A stretch of DNA of 64,000 nucleotides from Rhodoferax sp. U2-2l (GCF_020594515.1 NZ_JAJCTH010000012.1:62001-126000); one strand, 5' to 3'. Counted from the stretch's first letter, positions 50,825-60,799 are shown. Notes: generated by a model from the sequence alone, not told the origin. Translations and numbers: made by a program.

Positions 50825-50857
50825 AAAGGCAGCCGGGTCATTCCGAGCTGCCTTTTT
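50825..50857 (+). terminator. Terminator of rpmE2
   Basis: AAAGGCAGC (50825-50833) pairs perfectly with GCTGCCTTT (50847-50855) across 13 bases, with a run of five T residues in and after the stem. Confidence 0.85.
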
Positions 50858-50898
50858 CTTTGCACATTCACCCCCGAAACCCTTCTTCCCCTGTTGTT

Positions 50899-52605
50899 GT
50901 GAATCAACCCACCCCAGCCATCGTTGCGCAGGACGCTGTTCGGCGTTTGCCGCGGCTGGCGTTATGGCTGTTTTGCCTGGCCTATGTGTTGCCCGGTTTT
51001 CTGGGACGTGGCCCCTGGAAGCGCGAGGACATCACCACCCTGGGTTACATGCTGGAGTTGGCCCGGGGCAACTCCGACTGGTGGCAACCCACCTTGGGTG
51101 GCCGTGGCCCGGAAGTGGATGCCTTGTTGCCCTATTGGCTGGGTGCCTGGGCCATACAGCTGGCCCCTGACTGGCTGAGCGCCGACTGGGCGGCGCGGCT
51201 CCCCTTCATGGGCATGCTGATCATCACGCTGATTGCCACCTGGTACGGCGTGTATTACCTGGCACGCAGCCCGCTGGCGCAACCGGTGGCGTTTGCCTTT
51301 GGCGGTGAAGCGCAACCCACCGACTACGCCCGTGCCGTCGCCGATGGCGGCTTGCTGGCTTTCATTGCCTGTCTGGGGCTCGCACAGCTGGCCCATGAAA
51401 CCACCCCGGCGCTGGCCCAGCTGTGTTTTGTCTCGCTGCTTTTTTACGCCACCGCCTCCCTGCCCTACCGGACTCTCACACCCGGTCTGGCTGCCGTGGC
51501 CGGTTTGCTGGGGCTGACGCTCTCTGGCGCACCCAGCATGGCATTGGCACTGGGCCTGGGATCGGCGGCGATTTATCTGCTGGAACCAGGCTCGGCATCT
51601 GAAGAACGGCCGCGCCAGAAACTGCGGGCTGCGGGGGTGCTGGGGATCACGCTGCTGGGTGCCTTGTTGGCCTCGCTGCTGGGTTTATGGCAATGGCGCA
51701 TTCATCTGCCGCAGGCCAACTGGGCCGAATGGCAAAGCCTGGGGCGCCTGTTTTTATGGTTCCTTTGGCCGGCCTGGCCACTGGCCATCTGGACGCTGTG
51801 GCGCTGGCGGCGCCAACTGTTAGGGGCACGCCTGAGCAGTCGTCACCTGTGGTTGCCGCTGTGGTTTGTGCTGGTGGCGGGTGTGGCCACCCTCACCACC
51901 AGTTCTTCGCAGCGCTCCTTGCTGCTGGCCCTGCCCATGCTGGCCACACTGGCAGCCTTTGCCTTGCCAACGCTGGGCCGCAGTGTGGCTTCGCTGATTG
52001 ACTGGTTCACGCTGATCTTTTTCAGCGGTTGCGCCTTGATCATCTGGGTGGTGTGGATTTCCATGCAAACCGGTTTTCCTGCACAGCCGGCGGCCAACGT
52101 GGCGCGACTGGCCCCGGGTTTTGTTCACAGCTTTTCTTTTGTGCCGTTTGTCATCGCGTTGGCCGCCAGCCTGACCTGGGCCTGGCTGGTGACGTGGCGT
52201 GCCGGTCGACACCGCGCCGCGCTCTGGAAAAGTGTGGTGCTGCCGGCGGGCGGTGCGGCCCTGTGCTGGCTGCTGCTGATGACCTTGTGGTTGCCGCTGC
52301 TCGACTTTGCACGCAGTTACCGCCCGCTGGTGCAGCAAGCCGCGATCGTTTTGCCAGCCCATCCGAGTTGTGTGTCCACCTTGGGCTTGAGCCGCAGCCA
52401 GACGGCTGCGTTCACGCTGCACAGCGATTTACCGTTGAAACCCTCAGAATCCGGCGCCAACTGCCCGTGGCTGATTGCTGACGGCGAAGACCCACGCACC
52501 ACCGCAGGCTTTGTACCCGGCAAGCCCTGGCTGTTGCGCGCCACCATCCGGCACCCGGCCGACCGCAACGAAAAAGTCTTTATTTTTGAGCGTCAAGCGC
52601 GCTAA
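50899..52605 (+). CDS. ArnT/PMT-like membrane glycosyltransferase
   Basis: The protein has about 568 residues from a GTG start (MNQPTPAIVAQDAVRRL) with ten or more membrane segments. Near the N-terminus, 'LPGFLGRGPWKREDITTLGY' carries the acidic pair (Glu-Asp) typical of the first periplasmic loop of GT-C transferases such as ArnT, which use a polyprenyl-phosphate sugar donor. The C-terminal 130 residues are periplasmic. Donor and acceptor are unknown; lipid A or a protein glycan is possible. An upstream frame to 50752 lies in rpmE2. Confidence 0.78.
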   Translation: MNQPTPAIVAQDAVRRLPRLALWLFCLAYVLPGFLGRGPWKREDITTLGYMLELARGNSDWWQPTLGGRGPEVDALLPYWLGAWAIQLAPDWLSADWAARLPFMGMLIITLIATWYGVYYLARSPLAQPVAFAFGGEAQPTDYARAVADGGLLAFIACLGLAQLAHETTPALAQLCFVSLLFYATASLPYRTLTPGLAAVAGLLGLTLSGAPSMALALGLGSAAIYLLEPGSASEERPRQKLRAAGVLGITLLGALLASLLGLWQWRIHLPQANWAEWQSLGRLFLWFLWPAWPLAIWTLWRWRRQLLGARLSSRHLWLPLWFVLVAGVATLTTSSSQRSLLLALPMLATLAAFALPTLGRSVASLIDWFTLIFFSGCALIIWVVWISMQTGFPAQPAANVARLAPGFVHSFSFVPFVIALAASLTWAWLVTWRAGRHRAALWKSVVLPAGGAALCWLLLMTLWLPLLDFARSYRPLVQQAAIVLPAHPSCVSTLGLSRSQTAAFTLHSDLPLKPSESGANCPWLIADGEDPRTTAGFVPGKPWLLRATIRHPADRNEKVFIFERQAR

Positions 52606-53939
52606 GAGGCTTCACGCAGCCGCACCGCCGGGAAGGTGATGCGAAAACTCGCGCCTTGCCCTGGTTGGCTCTCGATCACCAACGTGGCGCCATGGCGCTG
52701 CGCCACATGTTTGACAATCGCCAAGCCCAGCCCGGTCCCGCCCGTTTCACGCGAGCGGCTGCGATCGATCCGGTAGAAACGCTCGGTGAGCCGGGGAATG
52801 TGCTCGGGCGCAATGCCCGGCCCGGTGTCCACAACTTCAAACACGGCCTGCCCATCTGGCAAGCGGACAAAACTGACACCAATGTGGCCCCCAGGGGGGG
52901 TGTAACGGATGGCATTGCTCACCAGGTTCCCCATGGCACTGTGCAGCTCTGTGACCACACCGGCGATTTCGCCGTGGAACTGGCAGTCAAACGTCAACTG
53001 ATGCAACGACGCCCCGTCCGTGTTGATGACCTGCGTCAGGGCACGGGCGTCCTGTGCCAACTGCTGCATCAGGGTCGGCACCGAACTCCAGGCATCCACA
53101 CCCGGCGTCGGGCTGCCCTCCAGTTTGGACAACATCAACAAGTCGTTCACCAGGCTTTGCATGCGCTGCGCCTGCTGCGCCATCAGGGTCAGGTAACTCT
53201 CGCGCTCGTCGGCGTCAAGATCCAGGGTTTGCAGCGTTTCGACAAACCCCGCCAGCACCGTCAGCGGTGTACGAATTTCGTGCGACACATTGGCCACGAA
53301 ATCGCGCCGCATGGCCTCGGCCTGTTCGACCGCCGTCACGTCCCGCGACAACAGCAACATCCGGCCTCCGCCGTAGGGATAAAGCTGGACCGACAGGCGC
53401 AGCGGGCGCGTGGGCGTGCTGTCGCGTCCCGCCATCAACAGTTCCCGATCAAAGCTCCGGATGCTGAGGTAGGCGGTAAAGCCGGGGTCGCGCACCAGGT
53501 TGAGGATGATCTGCTGCAGGTCGCGCCTGGGATCCAGGCCAAAGTGCGCTGCGGCCATTTGGTTACACCACTCAATCCGGTTTTTGTCATCCAGCAAAAG
53601 CACCCCGTTGGGGGAGGCTTGCATCGCCGATAAAAAATCGTGCAGACGGGTGTTGCCGTCCTGAATGGTCCGGTCCTTGTCGCGCAACAAACGCTGGGCC
53701 CGCTCCAGGATTTCGCCCCAGACGCCCGACTTCAAGGGCAGCTCCGCTGGCCGGTCCGGCGTCAACCAGCCCAGCACCCGGCTGGCGCGCATCGCATCCA
53801 GCGCCAACCAGAGCACACTGCCCAACAGCGCGCCGACGGCCGCTACCAGATAAGGGTCATGCCCAGCCACACCAAACCAGAAACCCAGCGCAGCCCCCAG
53901 CAGCTGGACACCGAAAAACACGAGGATTCGCAACAGCAT
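52602..53939 (-). CDS. phoR: Phosphate regulon sensor histidine kinase PhoR
   Basis: The 445-residue kinase has two membrane helices at the N-terminus (about 3-45), a PAS domain (about 95-200, 'FLSAMQASPNGVLLLDDKNR'), a HisKA domain with the phosphorylated His in 'NVSHEIRTPLTVLAGFVETL', and a HATPase domain with 'MGNLVSNAIRYTPPGGHIGV', 'DTGPGIAPEHIPRLTERFYR' and 'GGTGLGLAIVKHV'. It phosphorylates PhoB at low phosphate. The stop overlaps the end of the convergent glycosyltransferase gene by 4 bp. ATG 53939 is used; a TTG lies just before. Confidence 0.95.
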   Translation of the reverse strand: MLLRILVFFGVQLLGAALGFWFGVAGHDPYLVAAVGALLGSVLWLALDAMRASRVLGWLTPDRPAELPLKSGVWGEILERAQRLLRDKDRTIQDGNTRLHDFLSAMQASPNGVLLLDDKNRIEWCNQMAAAHFGLDPRRDLQQIILNLVRDPGFTAYLSIRSFDRELLMAGRDSTPTRPLRLSVQLYPYGGGRMLLLSRDVTAVEQAEAMRRDFVANVSHEIRTPLTVLAGFVETLQTLDLDADERESYLTLMAQQAQRMQSLVNDLLMLSKLEGSPTPGVDAWSSVPTLMQQLAQDARALTQVINTDGASLHQLTFDCQFHGEIAGVVTELHSAMGNLVSNAIRYTPPGGHIGVSFVRLPDGQAVFEVVDTGPGIAPEHIPRLTERFYRIDRSRSRETGGTGLGLAIVKHVAQRHGATLVIESQPGQGASFRITFPAVRLREAS

Positions 53940-53962
53940 CAACGGCGATCGTGTACCGGGTG

Positions 53963-54685
53963 CTAGGCCGCTGCTGACACGACGGGCGCGGCCATACCTT
54001 GCGTGGTGATGCGGTAGCCCGCACCACGCACCGTTTCGATCATGGCAGCAGCGTGTTCACCCAGCGCTTCGCGCAGACGTTTCACATGCACATCCACAGT
54101 GCGCTCTTCAATGAACACGTGGTCACCCCAGACCTGGTCCAGCAGCTGCGAGCGGCTGTGCACACGCTCGGCGTGGGTCATCAGGTAATGCAGCAGCTTG
54201 AACTCGGTCGGGCCCAGCTTCACCGGCTGGTCGTCAAAGCTCACCCGGTAGGTGGCGGCATCCAGGCTGAGCCGACCCATGGTCACCACCGTGGCCTCTT
54301 GTTCGGGGGCACGGCGACGCAGCACCGCGCGAATGCGGGCCAGCATTTCCTTGGTTGAAAACGGCTTGGTGATGTAGTCATCGGCACCGGCATCCAGACC
54401 CGCCACGCGGTCAGGCTCGTCGCCTCGCGCGGTCAGCATGATGATGGGAACCTCTTTGGTCCGCGGATGGTTGCGCCAGCGTTTGGCCAGGGTCAAGCCG
54501 GAGTCACCCGGCAGCATCCAGTCCAGCAGGATCACATCAGGCACCATGGCGTCGAGCTCGACCTGGGCGGTGGCACCGTCCATGGCCCACACCGGCCGAA
54601 AACCGCTGTGACGCAAATTCACCGAAATCAGCTCCGCAATCGCGGGCTCATCCTCGACGATGAGCACGGCAGGCACACGTCTCAT
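53963..54685 (-). CDS. phoB: Phosphate regulon response regulator PhoB
   Basis: The 240-residue OmpR-type regulator has a receiver domain with 'VLIVEDEPAIAELISVN', the phospho-acceptor Asp in 'DVILLDWMLPGDSG' and Lys in 'DDYITKPFSTKEMLARIRAV'. A winged-helix DNA-binding domain follows ('LGPTEFKLLHYLMTHAERVH', 'RTVDVHVKRLREALG'). It binds Pho boxes such as that at 59288-59305. The start overlaps the phoU stop by ATGA. Confidence 0.97.
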   Translation of the reverse strand: MRRVPAVLIVEDEPAIAELISVNLRHSGFRPVWAMDGATAQVELDAMVPDVILLDWMLPGDSGLTLAKRWRNHPRTKEVPIIMLTARGDEPDRVAGLDAGADDYITKPFSTKEMLARIRAVLRRRAPEQEATVVTMGRLSLDAATYRVSFDDQPVKLGPTEFKLLHYLMTHAERVHSRSQLLDQVWGDHVFIEERTVDVHVKRLREALGEHAAAMIETVRGAGYRITTQGMAAPVVSAAA

Positions 54686-55383
54686 CTCACCACCAGCTCA
54701 ATCTCGTCCATGGCGGCGTGGCGAACGTCGGCCCCCTTGACGATGTAGATGATCAGCTCGGCGATGTTCTTGGCATGGTCGCCAATGCGCTCAATCGCCT
54801 TGGCCAGGAACAGCAGGTCCAGGCTGGGCGAGATCATGCGCGGGTCTTCCATCATGTAGGTGATGAGTTTGCGCACAAAACCATCGAACTCCTGGTCAAT
54901 CAGGTCATCTTCTTTCAGGATGGCCAGGGCCGCGGTGGTGTCCAAGCGCGCGAACGCGTCCAGCGATTTCCGCAACTGACCCGAGGCCAGGTCGGAGGCG
55001 ACCCGCAGCTCCAAGGACGGCAGGGACCGCGGTGCCCCGCTGCTGATGATGGACAGCACCATGCGGGCGATTTTTTCGGCTTCATCGCCGACCCGTTCCA
55101 GATTGGCGGTGGCCTTGGAGATGGCAATCAGCAACCGCAGATCGCGCGCGGTCGGCTGGCGCCGGGCGATGATGCTGGAGAGTTCGCGGTCAATTTCCAC
55201 TTCCATGGCATTGACCTTGGCCTCGGCCGCGATCACCTGCTGGGCCACCTCGACACTGAACTGTGACAGGGCGTAAATGGCCTGGCGGATTTGCGACTCC
55301 ACCAAACCGCCCAGCTCCATCACACGCGAAGAAACCGCACCGAGTTCGCTGTCGAATTGGGACGATAAGTGTTTTTCAGTCAT
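54682..55383 (-). CDS. phoU: Phosphate transport regulator PhoU
   Basis: The 233-residue, all-helical protein has two PhoU repeats with the metal-binding motifs 'LLIAISKATANLERVGDEAE' and 'FLAKAIERIGDHAKNIAELI'. It signals the state of the Pst transporter to PhoR. It lies 19 bp after pstB. Confidence 0.97.
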   Translation of the reverse strand: MTEKHLSSQFDSELGAVSSRVMELGGLVESQIRQAIYALSQFSVEVAQQVIAAEAKVNAMEVEIDRELSSIIARRQPTARDLRLLIAISKATANLERVGDEAEKIARMVLSIISSGAPRSLPSLELRVASDLASGQLRKSLDAFARLDTTAALAILKEDDLIDQEFDGFVRKLITYMMEDPRMISPSLDLLFLAKAIERIGDHAKNIAELIIYIVKGADVRHAAMDEIELVVR

Positions 55384-55402
55384 GGGGTTACCTCAAAAAA
55401 GA

Positions 55403-56188
55403 CTAACCAAACCGGCCAGTGATGTAGTCTTCCGTTTCCTGGCGATTGGGCTTGAAGAAGATTTGCTCGGTGGCACCAAACTCCACCAGGTCACCCAGGT
55501 ACATGTAGGCCGTGTAATCGCTGCAACGCGCGGCCTGCTGCATGTTGTGGGTGACGATGACCACGGTGTAGTCCTGCTTCAACTCGATGATCAGTTCTTC
55601 GATCTTGGCCGTGGAAATCGGATCCAGCGCGGAACAGGGCTCGTCGAGCAAGATCACTTCGGGCTTGATGGCCACACCGCGCGCAATACACAGGCGCTGC
55701 TGCTGCCCGCCCGACAGGCTGGCGCCGTTTTGTTTGAGCTTGTCCTTGACTTCATTCCACAAGGCCGCCTTGCGCAGCGCCCACTCGACCCGCTCTTCCA
55801 TGTCGGTGGTGCTGAGGGACTCGAACAGCTTCACACCAAAGGCAATGTTGTCAAAGATCGACATCGGAAACGGTGTGGGCTTCTGGAACACCATGCCGAC
55901 CTTGGCCCGCAACAGCGCCACGTCCTGCTTGCTGGTCAGCAGGTTCTCGCCGTCCAGCACCACTTCGCCATGGGCTTTTTGCTCCGGGTACAACTCAAAC
56001 ATGCGGTTGAAAATGCGCAACAGCGTCGATTTGCCACAGCCTGAGGGGCCGATAAAAGCGGTCACTTTGTTCTCGGGAATCTCCAGATTGATCCCTTTGA
56101 GCGCATGGAACTTGCCGTAATAAAAATCCAGATTCTTGACAGCAATCTTGGTCCGCTCTTGTTTCGCAGTCACGGTGGTCATAGTCAT
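55403..56188 (-). CDS. pstB: Phosphate ABC transporter ATP-binding protein PstB
   Basis: The 261-residue ATPase shows '[20 protein letters not shown]', Walker A 'GPSGCGKST', the signature '[16 protein letters not shown]' and Walker B '[16 protein letters not shown]'. AAAGG lies 7 bases before ATG 56188; a second ATG two codons later is possible. Confidence 0.97.
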   Translation of the reverse strand: MTMTTVTAKQERTKIAVKNLDFYYGKFHALKGINLEIPENKVTAFIGPSGCGKSTLLRIFNRMFELYPEQKAHGEVVLDGENLLTSKQDVALLRAKVGMVFQKPTPFPMSIFDNIAFGVKLFESLSTTDMEERVEWALRKAALWNEVKDKLKQNGASLSGGQQQRLCIARGVAIKPEVILLDEPCSALDPISTAKIEELIIELKQDYTVVIVTHNMQQAARCSDYTAYMYLGDLVEFGATEQIFFKPNRQETEDYITGRFG

Positions 56189-56221
56189 TCGATGCCTTTG
56201 TTCGTCAGATTGAACTTGTGT

Positions 56222-57106
56222 TCAGAGTTTGCTTCTGGTCAGCACACGCGCCAGAATGTTGAGGCCCAGCACCGCCAGCGTGATCAAGAAGACGCCTGCC
56301 CAGGCCAGATGCTGCCAGTTTTCATAGGGGCTCATGGCGAATTTGAAGATCGTCACCGGCAAGCTGGCCATCGGCTGGCTCAAGGACGAGGTCCAGAACT
56401 GGTTGCTCAGGGCGGTGAACAGCAAGGGGGCGGTTTCACCGGCAATCCGCGCCACGGCCAGCAAGACACCGGTGACGACCCCGGCCCGTGCCGAGCGCAT
56501 GGTGATGCTCAGAATCACCTTCCACTTGGGTGCGCCCAGCGCGTAGGCGGCCTCACGCAGCCCTGGCGGCACCAGTTGCAACATGTTTTCGGTGGTGCGG
56601 ATCACCACCGGTATCACGATCAGGGCCAGCGCCAAAATGCCGGCATAACCCGAAAACGACTTGAACCGGGTCACCACCACCGCATACACAAACAGGCCAA
56701 TCACAATGGACGGCGCCGACAGCAAAATGTCATTGACAAAACGTGTCACGTTGGCCAACCAGCCCTTGCTATCGAACTCAGCCAGGTAAATGCCTGCCAT
56801 GATGCCAATCGGTGTGCCGACAAAGGTGGCCAGCATCACCATGACAAAAGAGCCGTAAATGGCGTTCAGCAACCCACCCTCATCATTGGGTGGTGGGGTC
56901 ATCTGGGTCAGCGTGGCCAGGGTCAGCCCGGCGGTACCCAGGCGCACGGTTTCCCACAAAATCCAGAACAACCAGAACAGGCCAAACGCCATCGCCAACA
57001 GCGACAGGACCAAGGCGACGTTGTTGACCCGCTTGCGCCCGGCGTACCGGTGTGCACGTGTCTCAGCCAGCGCCTTGGCTTGCAGCAACGTTTCGCTGGT
57101 GCTCAT
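56222..57106 (-). CDS. pstA: Phosphate ABC transporter permease PstA
   Basis: The 294-residue permease has six membrane helices and the ABC-permease loop '[20 protein letters not shown]'. '[20 protein letters not shown]' is typical of PstA. It overlaps pstC by ATGA and forms the phosphate channel with it. Confidence 0.96.
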   Translation of the reverse strand: MSTSETLLQAKALAETRAHRYAGRKRVNNVALVLSLLAMAFGLFWLFWILWETVRLGTAGLTLATLTQMTPPPNDEGGLLNAIYGSFVMVMLATFVGTPIGIMAGIYLAEFDSKGWLANVTRFVNDILLSAPSIVIGLFVYAVVVTRFKSFSGYAGILALALIVIPVVIRTTENMLQLVPPGLREAAYALGAPKWKVILSITMRSARAGVVTGVLLAVARIAGETAPLLFTALSNQFWTSSLSQPMASLPVTIFKFAMSPYENWQHLAWAGVFLITLAVLGLNILARVLTRSKL

Positions 57107-58131
57107 GACTTGGCTCCTTCATTTTTCTTGAGCTGTGACAGCAGCAGCTTGGACAAGGACAGCACCACAAAAGTAATGAAAAACAGCACCAGGCCCAGAT
57201 ACATCAATGAGGCCTGATGCAAGCCTTCACCGGCCTCGGCAAACTCGTTGGCCAAGGCAGAGGTGATGCTGTTGGCGGCCTGAAACAAACTGAGTGAATC
57301 GAGCTGGTTGAAGTTGCCGATCACAAAGGTCACCGCCATGGTCTCGCCAATGGCCCGGCCCAGACCCAACATGATGCCGCCGATGACACCGGCTTTGGTG
57401 TAGGGCAGCACGACCTTCGACACCACTTCCCAGGTAGTCGCGCCCAGACCGTAGGCAGATTCCTTGAGCAAGGTCGGCGTCACCTCAAACACGTCGCGCA
57501 TGACCGCCGCAATGAACGGAATGATCATGATCGCCAAAATGATGCCGGCCGACAAGATGCCAATGCCCACCGGTGGGCCGGAAAACAGGGCTTCCAGATA
57601 CGGCACGCCCTTGAACATTTTCTGCAAAGGTTGCTGCACGTAGGTGGACAGAATCGGGCCAAACACCAGCAAGCCCCACATGCCGTAAACAATCGACGGA
57701 ATGGCCGCCAGCAACTCGATGGCGGTGCCCAAAGGTCGCTTCAGCCAGGCTGGCGAGAGTTCCGTCAGAAACAGGGCGATGCCAAAACTCACCGGCACCG
57801 CGATCAGCAGCGCGATGAACGAGGTCATCAGCGTGCCATAAATCATCACCAGACCACCAAATTCCTCAGTGACCGGGTCCCAGGTGGTCGAGGCCAGAAA
57901 ACCCAGACCATACTTGCTGATGGCAGGCCAGGCACTGACGGTGAGCGACAACAAAATGGCAAACAGCAAGCCCAGCGTTAACCAGGCCGCACCTTTGGCC
58001 AGCCAGCCAAAGATGCGGTCAGCCAGGGGGCCGGAACGGGCTGTTTTGACAGGAGGTGGATTTGTCATCACGCGCGCATTCGTGGTTGGTGAGTGGATGG
58101 GACTCTCTCGCGCGGAAAGTGTAGCTGACAC
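57103..58131 (-). CDS. pstC: Phosphate ABC transporter permease PstC
   Basis: The protein has about 342 residues with six membrane helices, '[20 protein letters not shown]' and the permease loop '[20 protein letters not shown]'. I prefer the GTG at 58131, which has AGGAG 8 bases upstream; the alternative ATG at 58068 has no ribosome binding site. It follows pstS by 43 bp. Confidence 0.94.
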   Translation of the reverse strand: MSATLSARESPIHSPTTNARVMTNPPPVKTARSGPLADRIFGWLAKGAAWLTLGLLFAILLSLTVSAWPAISKYGLGFLASTTWDPVTEEFGGLVMIYGTLMTSFIALLIAVPVSFGIALFLTELSPAWLKRPLGTAIELLAAIPSIVYGMWGLLVFGPILSTYVQQPLQKMFKGVPYLEALFSGPPVGIGILSAGIILAIMIIPFIAAVMRDVFEVTPTLLKESAYGLGATTWEVVSKVVLPYTKAGVIGGIMLGLGRAIGETMAVTFVIGNFNQLDSLSLFQAANSITSALANEFAEAGEGLHQASLMYLGLVLFFITFVVLSLSKLLLSQLKKNEGAKS

Positions 58132-58174
58132 GTTGAATTCTCCTGCTGCCAAGACCGGTACCTGAAATCAGCGC

Positions 58175-59215
58175 TTATTTCAAAGCGACAGCTTTGCCCG
58201 ACGCGTCTTTCACGTTGGCCCAGTTCTTTTCGATGGTGGCAACCACCGAGTCAGGCAGGGGAACGTAGTCGAGGTCGGAGGCCGCCTTGTCGCCGTTCTT
58301 GAAAACCCAGCTGAAGAACTTGAACGCTTCCGTGGCGTTGGCGGGTTTGTCCTGGACGTTGTACATCAAGATGAAGGTGGCGGTGGAAATGGGCCAGGTG
58401 CCTTTGCCGGGCTGGTCGGTGATCAGCTGGTAGAACGACTTGCTCCAGTCAGCACCCGCGGCGGCGGCCTTGAAGGCCTCTTCACTGGGCTCGACAAAAA
58501 CGCCGTCTTTGTTCTTCATCAAGGTGTAGGTCATCTTGTTTTGCTTGACGTAGGAATATTCCACGTAGCCAATCGAATTGGGCAGACGGTTCACAAATGC
58601 CGCCACACCTTCGTTGCCTTTGCCGCCCGCACCCACCGGCCAGTTGACAGCGGTACCCTCACCCACCTTGGTTTTCCACTCGGGGTGAACGCGGCTCAGG
58701 TAGTTGGTGAAGTTGAAGGTGGTGCCTGAGCCGTCAGCGCGGCGCACCGGGGCAATGTCGGCATCCGGCAGGGCCAGCGTCGGATTGAGCGCCTTGATGG
58801 CGGCGTCATTCCATTTGGTGATCTTGCCCAGGTAAATGTCACCCAACACCTGGCCGTCCAACTTCATCTGACCCGGGGCGATACCCTTGATGTTGATCAC
58901 CGGCACGGTGCCACCAATCACGGTGGGAAACTGGAATTGGCCCTTCTTGGCCAGCACGTCGTCGGTTTGTGGCATGTCGGAGGCGCCAAAGTCCACCGTC
59001 TTGGAGTCGATCTGTTTGATGCCCGCACCTGAACCCACCGACTGGTAGTTCACCCGCACACCGGTCGCCTTGTTGTAATCAGCCGCCCACTTGGCGTACA
59101 ACGGTGCCGGGAAAGTCGCACCAGCGCCCGTGATTTCCTGGGCGTTGACTGCACCAGCACCGATGAACGCCAGGGCCGTTGTGGCCAGGATGGACTTGAA
59201 TACATTTGTCTTCAT
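58175..59215 (-). CDS. pstS: Phosphate-binding protein PstS
   Basis: The 346-residue periplasmic protein has a signal peptide (MKTNVFKSILATTALAFIGA, cut after VNA). The phosphate-binding segments are 'EITGAGATFPAPLYAKW', 'VGSGAGIKQIDSKTVDFGAS' and 'RADGSGTTFNFTNYLS'. GAGAGG precedes the ATG. The candidate Pho box lies 70 bp upstream. It is the first gene of pstSCAB-phoU-phoB-phoR. Confidence 0.97.
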   Translation of the reverse strand: MKTNVFKSILATTALAFIGAGAVNAQEITGAGATFPAPLYAKWAADYNKATGVRVNYQSVGSGAGIKQIDSKTVDFGASDMPQTDDVLAKKGQFQFPTVIGGTVPVINIKGIAPGQMKLDGQVLGDIYLGKITKWNDAAIKALNPTLALPDADIAPVRRADGSGTTFNFTNYLSRVHPEWKTKVGEGTAVNWPVGAGGKGNEGVAAFVNRLPNSIGYVEYSYVKQNKMTYTLMKNKDGVFVEPSEEAFKAAAAGADWSKSFYQLITDQPGKGTWPISTATFILMYNVQDKPANATEAFKFFSWVFKNGDKAASDLDYVPLPDSVVATIEKNWANVKDASGKAVALK

Positions 59216-59287
59216 GAAAAACCTCTCGAAGTTAAAACTTAAAACCAGGGACAAGCGCTTGGACAAGACGGAATTTAAGACATGAAT

Positions 59288-59305
59288 ATGTCAGGCTTGT
59301 GACAA
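59288..59305 (-). promoter_or_regulatory. Pho box upstream of pstS
   Basis: On the minus strand TTGTCAC-AAGC-CTGACAT matches the PhoB box layout (two CTGTCAT-like heptamers, 4 bp apart). A -10-like TTAAAT follows 9 bp downstream (59278-59273), as PhoB-dependent promoters require, since the box replaces the -35. Confidence 0.65.
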
Positions 59306-59327
59306 CGTCTGAATCTTCGGTGTTGGT

Positions 59328-59345
59328 GTTTCATGGACTTGTCAC
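59328..59345 (+). promoter_or_regulatory. Possible second Pho box, rightward
   Basis: GTTTCAT-GGAC-TTGTCAC has the 11-bp period of a Pho box on the plus strand, with about 5 of 7 matches in each half. It could serve the rightward gene at 59477 or add PhoB binding to the pstS promoter. Confidence 0.3.
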
Positions 59346-59476
59346 ACCAACGTCATCAAAATATCGGGCCCGCTGCGCTACGCTCCCCCATTCGTTGAAG
59401 CGCCTTGTTTGGGTGCATCATCGCGGGTCACGCCACGGCGCCCCGCTTTCGCAACACCCCCCGAGAAATACCTGAC

Positions 59477-59755
59477 ATGCTTGCCATCAAAAAAGCCCGC
59501 AAACTCATTGAAGCCAATCCCAACGACGCGGCTTCACAAACCATTGCCGCCCTGGTGGTGGCCCTTGAGAGCGCCACCACGATCTCGGTGGCCCAGCTTT
59601 ACTCCCTGGATGACAAGCGTTTTGCATTGGCCCTGGAAATTCTGGACGAATGGCGTCTGGACCGGCATTACGCCAGCAAGTTGCGACTGCTCGACTCCAG
59701 CAACCTCGTGCAAGAGTTGAAGGCTCCGCCAGACACCGTCAACCCGGCGGCCTGA
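59477..59755 (+). CDS. Small uncharacterised protein
   Basis: The 92-residue protein is helical and soluble ('MLAIKKARKLIEANPNDAAS', 'IAALVVALESATTISVAQLY', 'LDDKRFALALEILDEWRLDR'). I do not recognise its function. The start ATG at 59477 is preferred because the earlier frame is Arg/Pro-rich and unlike the rest. Its position between pstS and the metallophosphoesterase, with a weak Pho box upstream, suggests a link to phosphate metabolism, but that is inference. Confidence 0.68.
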   Translation: MLAIKKARKLIEANPNDAASQTIAALVVALESATTISVAQLYSLDDKRFALALEILDEWRLDRHYASKLRLLDSSNLVQELKAPPDTVNPAA

Positions 59756-59875
59756 ACCCCGACGTCCGACACAATAAGCCAAAACGGCGTGAGCTGTCAC
59801 GCCACTGACAAATCACTGCCACACCACTGACACGCCGCCGCGTCACGATACCGCATCCCCACTGCGGAGCGTGAC

Positions 59876-60799
59876 ATGCAACATCGGCCTAACGCCAGCT
59901 TATTCCAGGCTGACACAGCGTCAGGCGGCGCCCAGTGGCGCACCCCCGTCAGGCCGATACCGCCCCAGACGGACGACATCGTGCCCGATGCCGCGGACGA
60001 CCTGCCCCACACCCGGCGCACCAGCTACCGCGCCATCTTCATCTCAGACCTCCACTTGGGCACCCCGGGCTGCCAGGCGCAAGCTTTGCTCGATTTCATG
60101 AAGGCCAACGCCAGCGACTACCTGTACCTGGTGGGCGATATCGTGGATGGCTGGCAATTGCGCCGCCGCTGGTACTGGCCTACCTTGCACAACGATGTGG
60201 TGCAAAAGCTGCTGCGCCGTGCCCGCAAGGGCTGCCGCATCATTTACATACCGGGCAACCACGACGAGTTTGCGCGCGGCTTTTTGGGCCACCAGTTTGG
60301 CGGCATCGAGGTGGCCGACGATGCCGTTCACGTGACCGCCGACGGCAAACACCTGTGGGTCACCCACGGCGATGCGTTTGACGGCGTGATCCAGTGCGCC
60401 AAATGGCTGGCGTACCTGGGTGACAACTTGTATGAGTTGACCCTCAAACTCAACCGGTATCTGAACCATTGGCGTACCAGGCTGGGGCTGCCGTACTGGT
60501 CGTTGTCGGCCTATCTGAAGCACAAGGTCAAAAAAGCCATGATGTACGTGGCCGATTTTGAAGAAGCCGTGTCCAAGGAGGCCATGCGGCGCGGTCACCA
60601 AGGCGTGGTGTGCGGCCACATCCATCGCGCCGAGATGCGCCACATCAACGGCATTCTGTATTGCAATGACGGCGACTGGGTGGAAAGCTGCACCGCGCTG
60701 GTGGAACACCACTGCGGGCGCCTGGAACTGGTGCATTGGGCCCCTGCGCCGCTAGGCCAGAAACACACAGACAACGCCGCCGTCTGCCAGCCAGCCTGA
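59876..60799 (+). CDS. Metallophosphoesterase, LpxH/PlcP type
   Basis: The 307-residue calcineurin-like phosphoesterase has all metal-binding motifs: DxH in 'AIFISDLHLGTPGCQA', GDxxD in 'YLVGDIVDGWQLRR', 'IPGNHDEFARGF', 'VTHGDAFDGV' and 'VCGHIHRAEMRH'. These proteins are often labelled UDP-2,3-diacylglucosamine diphosphatase. The 'LVGDIVDGW...RRRWYWP...HNDVVQKLLR' form also matches what I recall of PlcP, the Pho-controlled phospholipase C of rhizobia. The neighbouring pst-pho operon favours PlcP, but neither assignment is proven. GGAG precedes the ATG; the first 45 residues are a variable polar tail. Confidence 0.85.
   Translation: MQHRPNASLFQADTASGGAQWRTPVRPIPPQTDDIVPDAADDLPHTRRTSYRAIFISDLHLGTPGCQAQALLDFMKANASDYLYLVGDIVDGWQLRRRWYWPTLHNDVVQKLLRRARKGCRIIYIPGNHDEFARGFLGHQFGGIEVADDAVHVTADGKHLWVTHGDAFDGVIQCAKWLAYLGDNLYELTLKLNRYLNHWRTRLGLPYWSLSAYLKHKVKKAMMYVADFEEAVSKEAMRRGHQGVVCGHIHRAEMRHINGILYCNDGDWVESCTALVEHHCGRLELVHWAPAPLGQKHTDNAAVCQPA

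Noticed and set aside
50752-50898. N-terminal extension of the ArnT-like protein
   Set aside because: It overlaps the end of rpmE2 and its terminator, and the sequence is not membrane-protein-like. The GTG at 50899 directly precedes the first conserved region.
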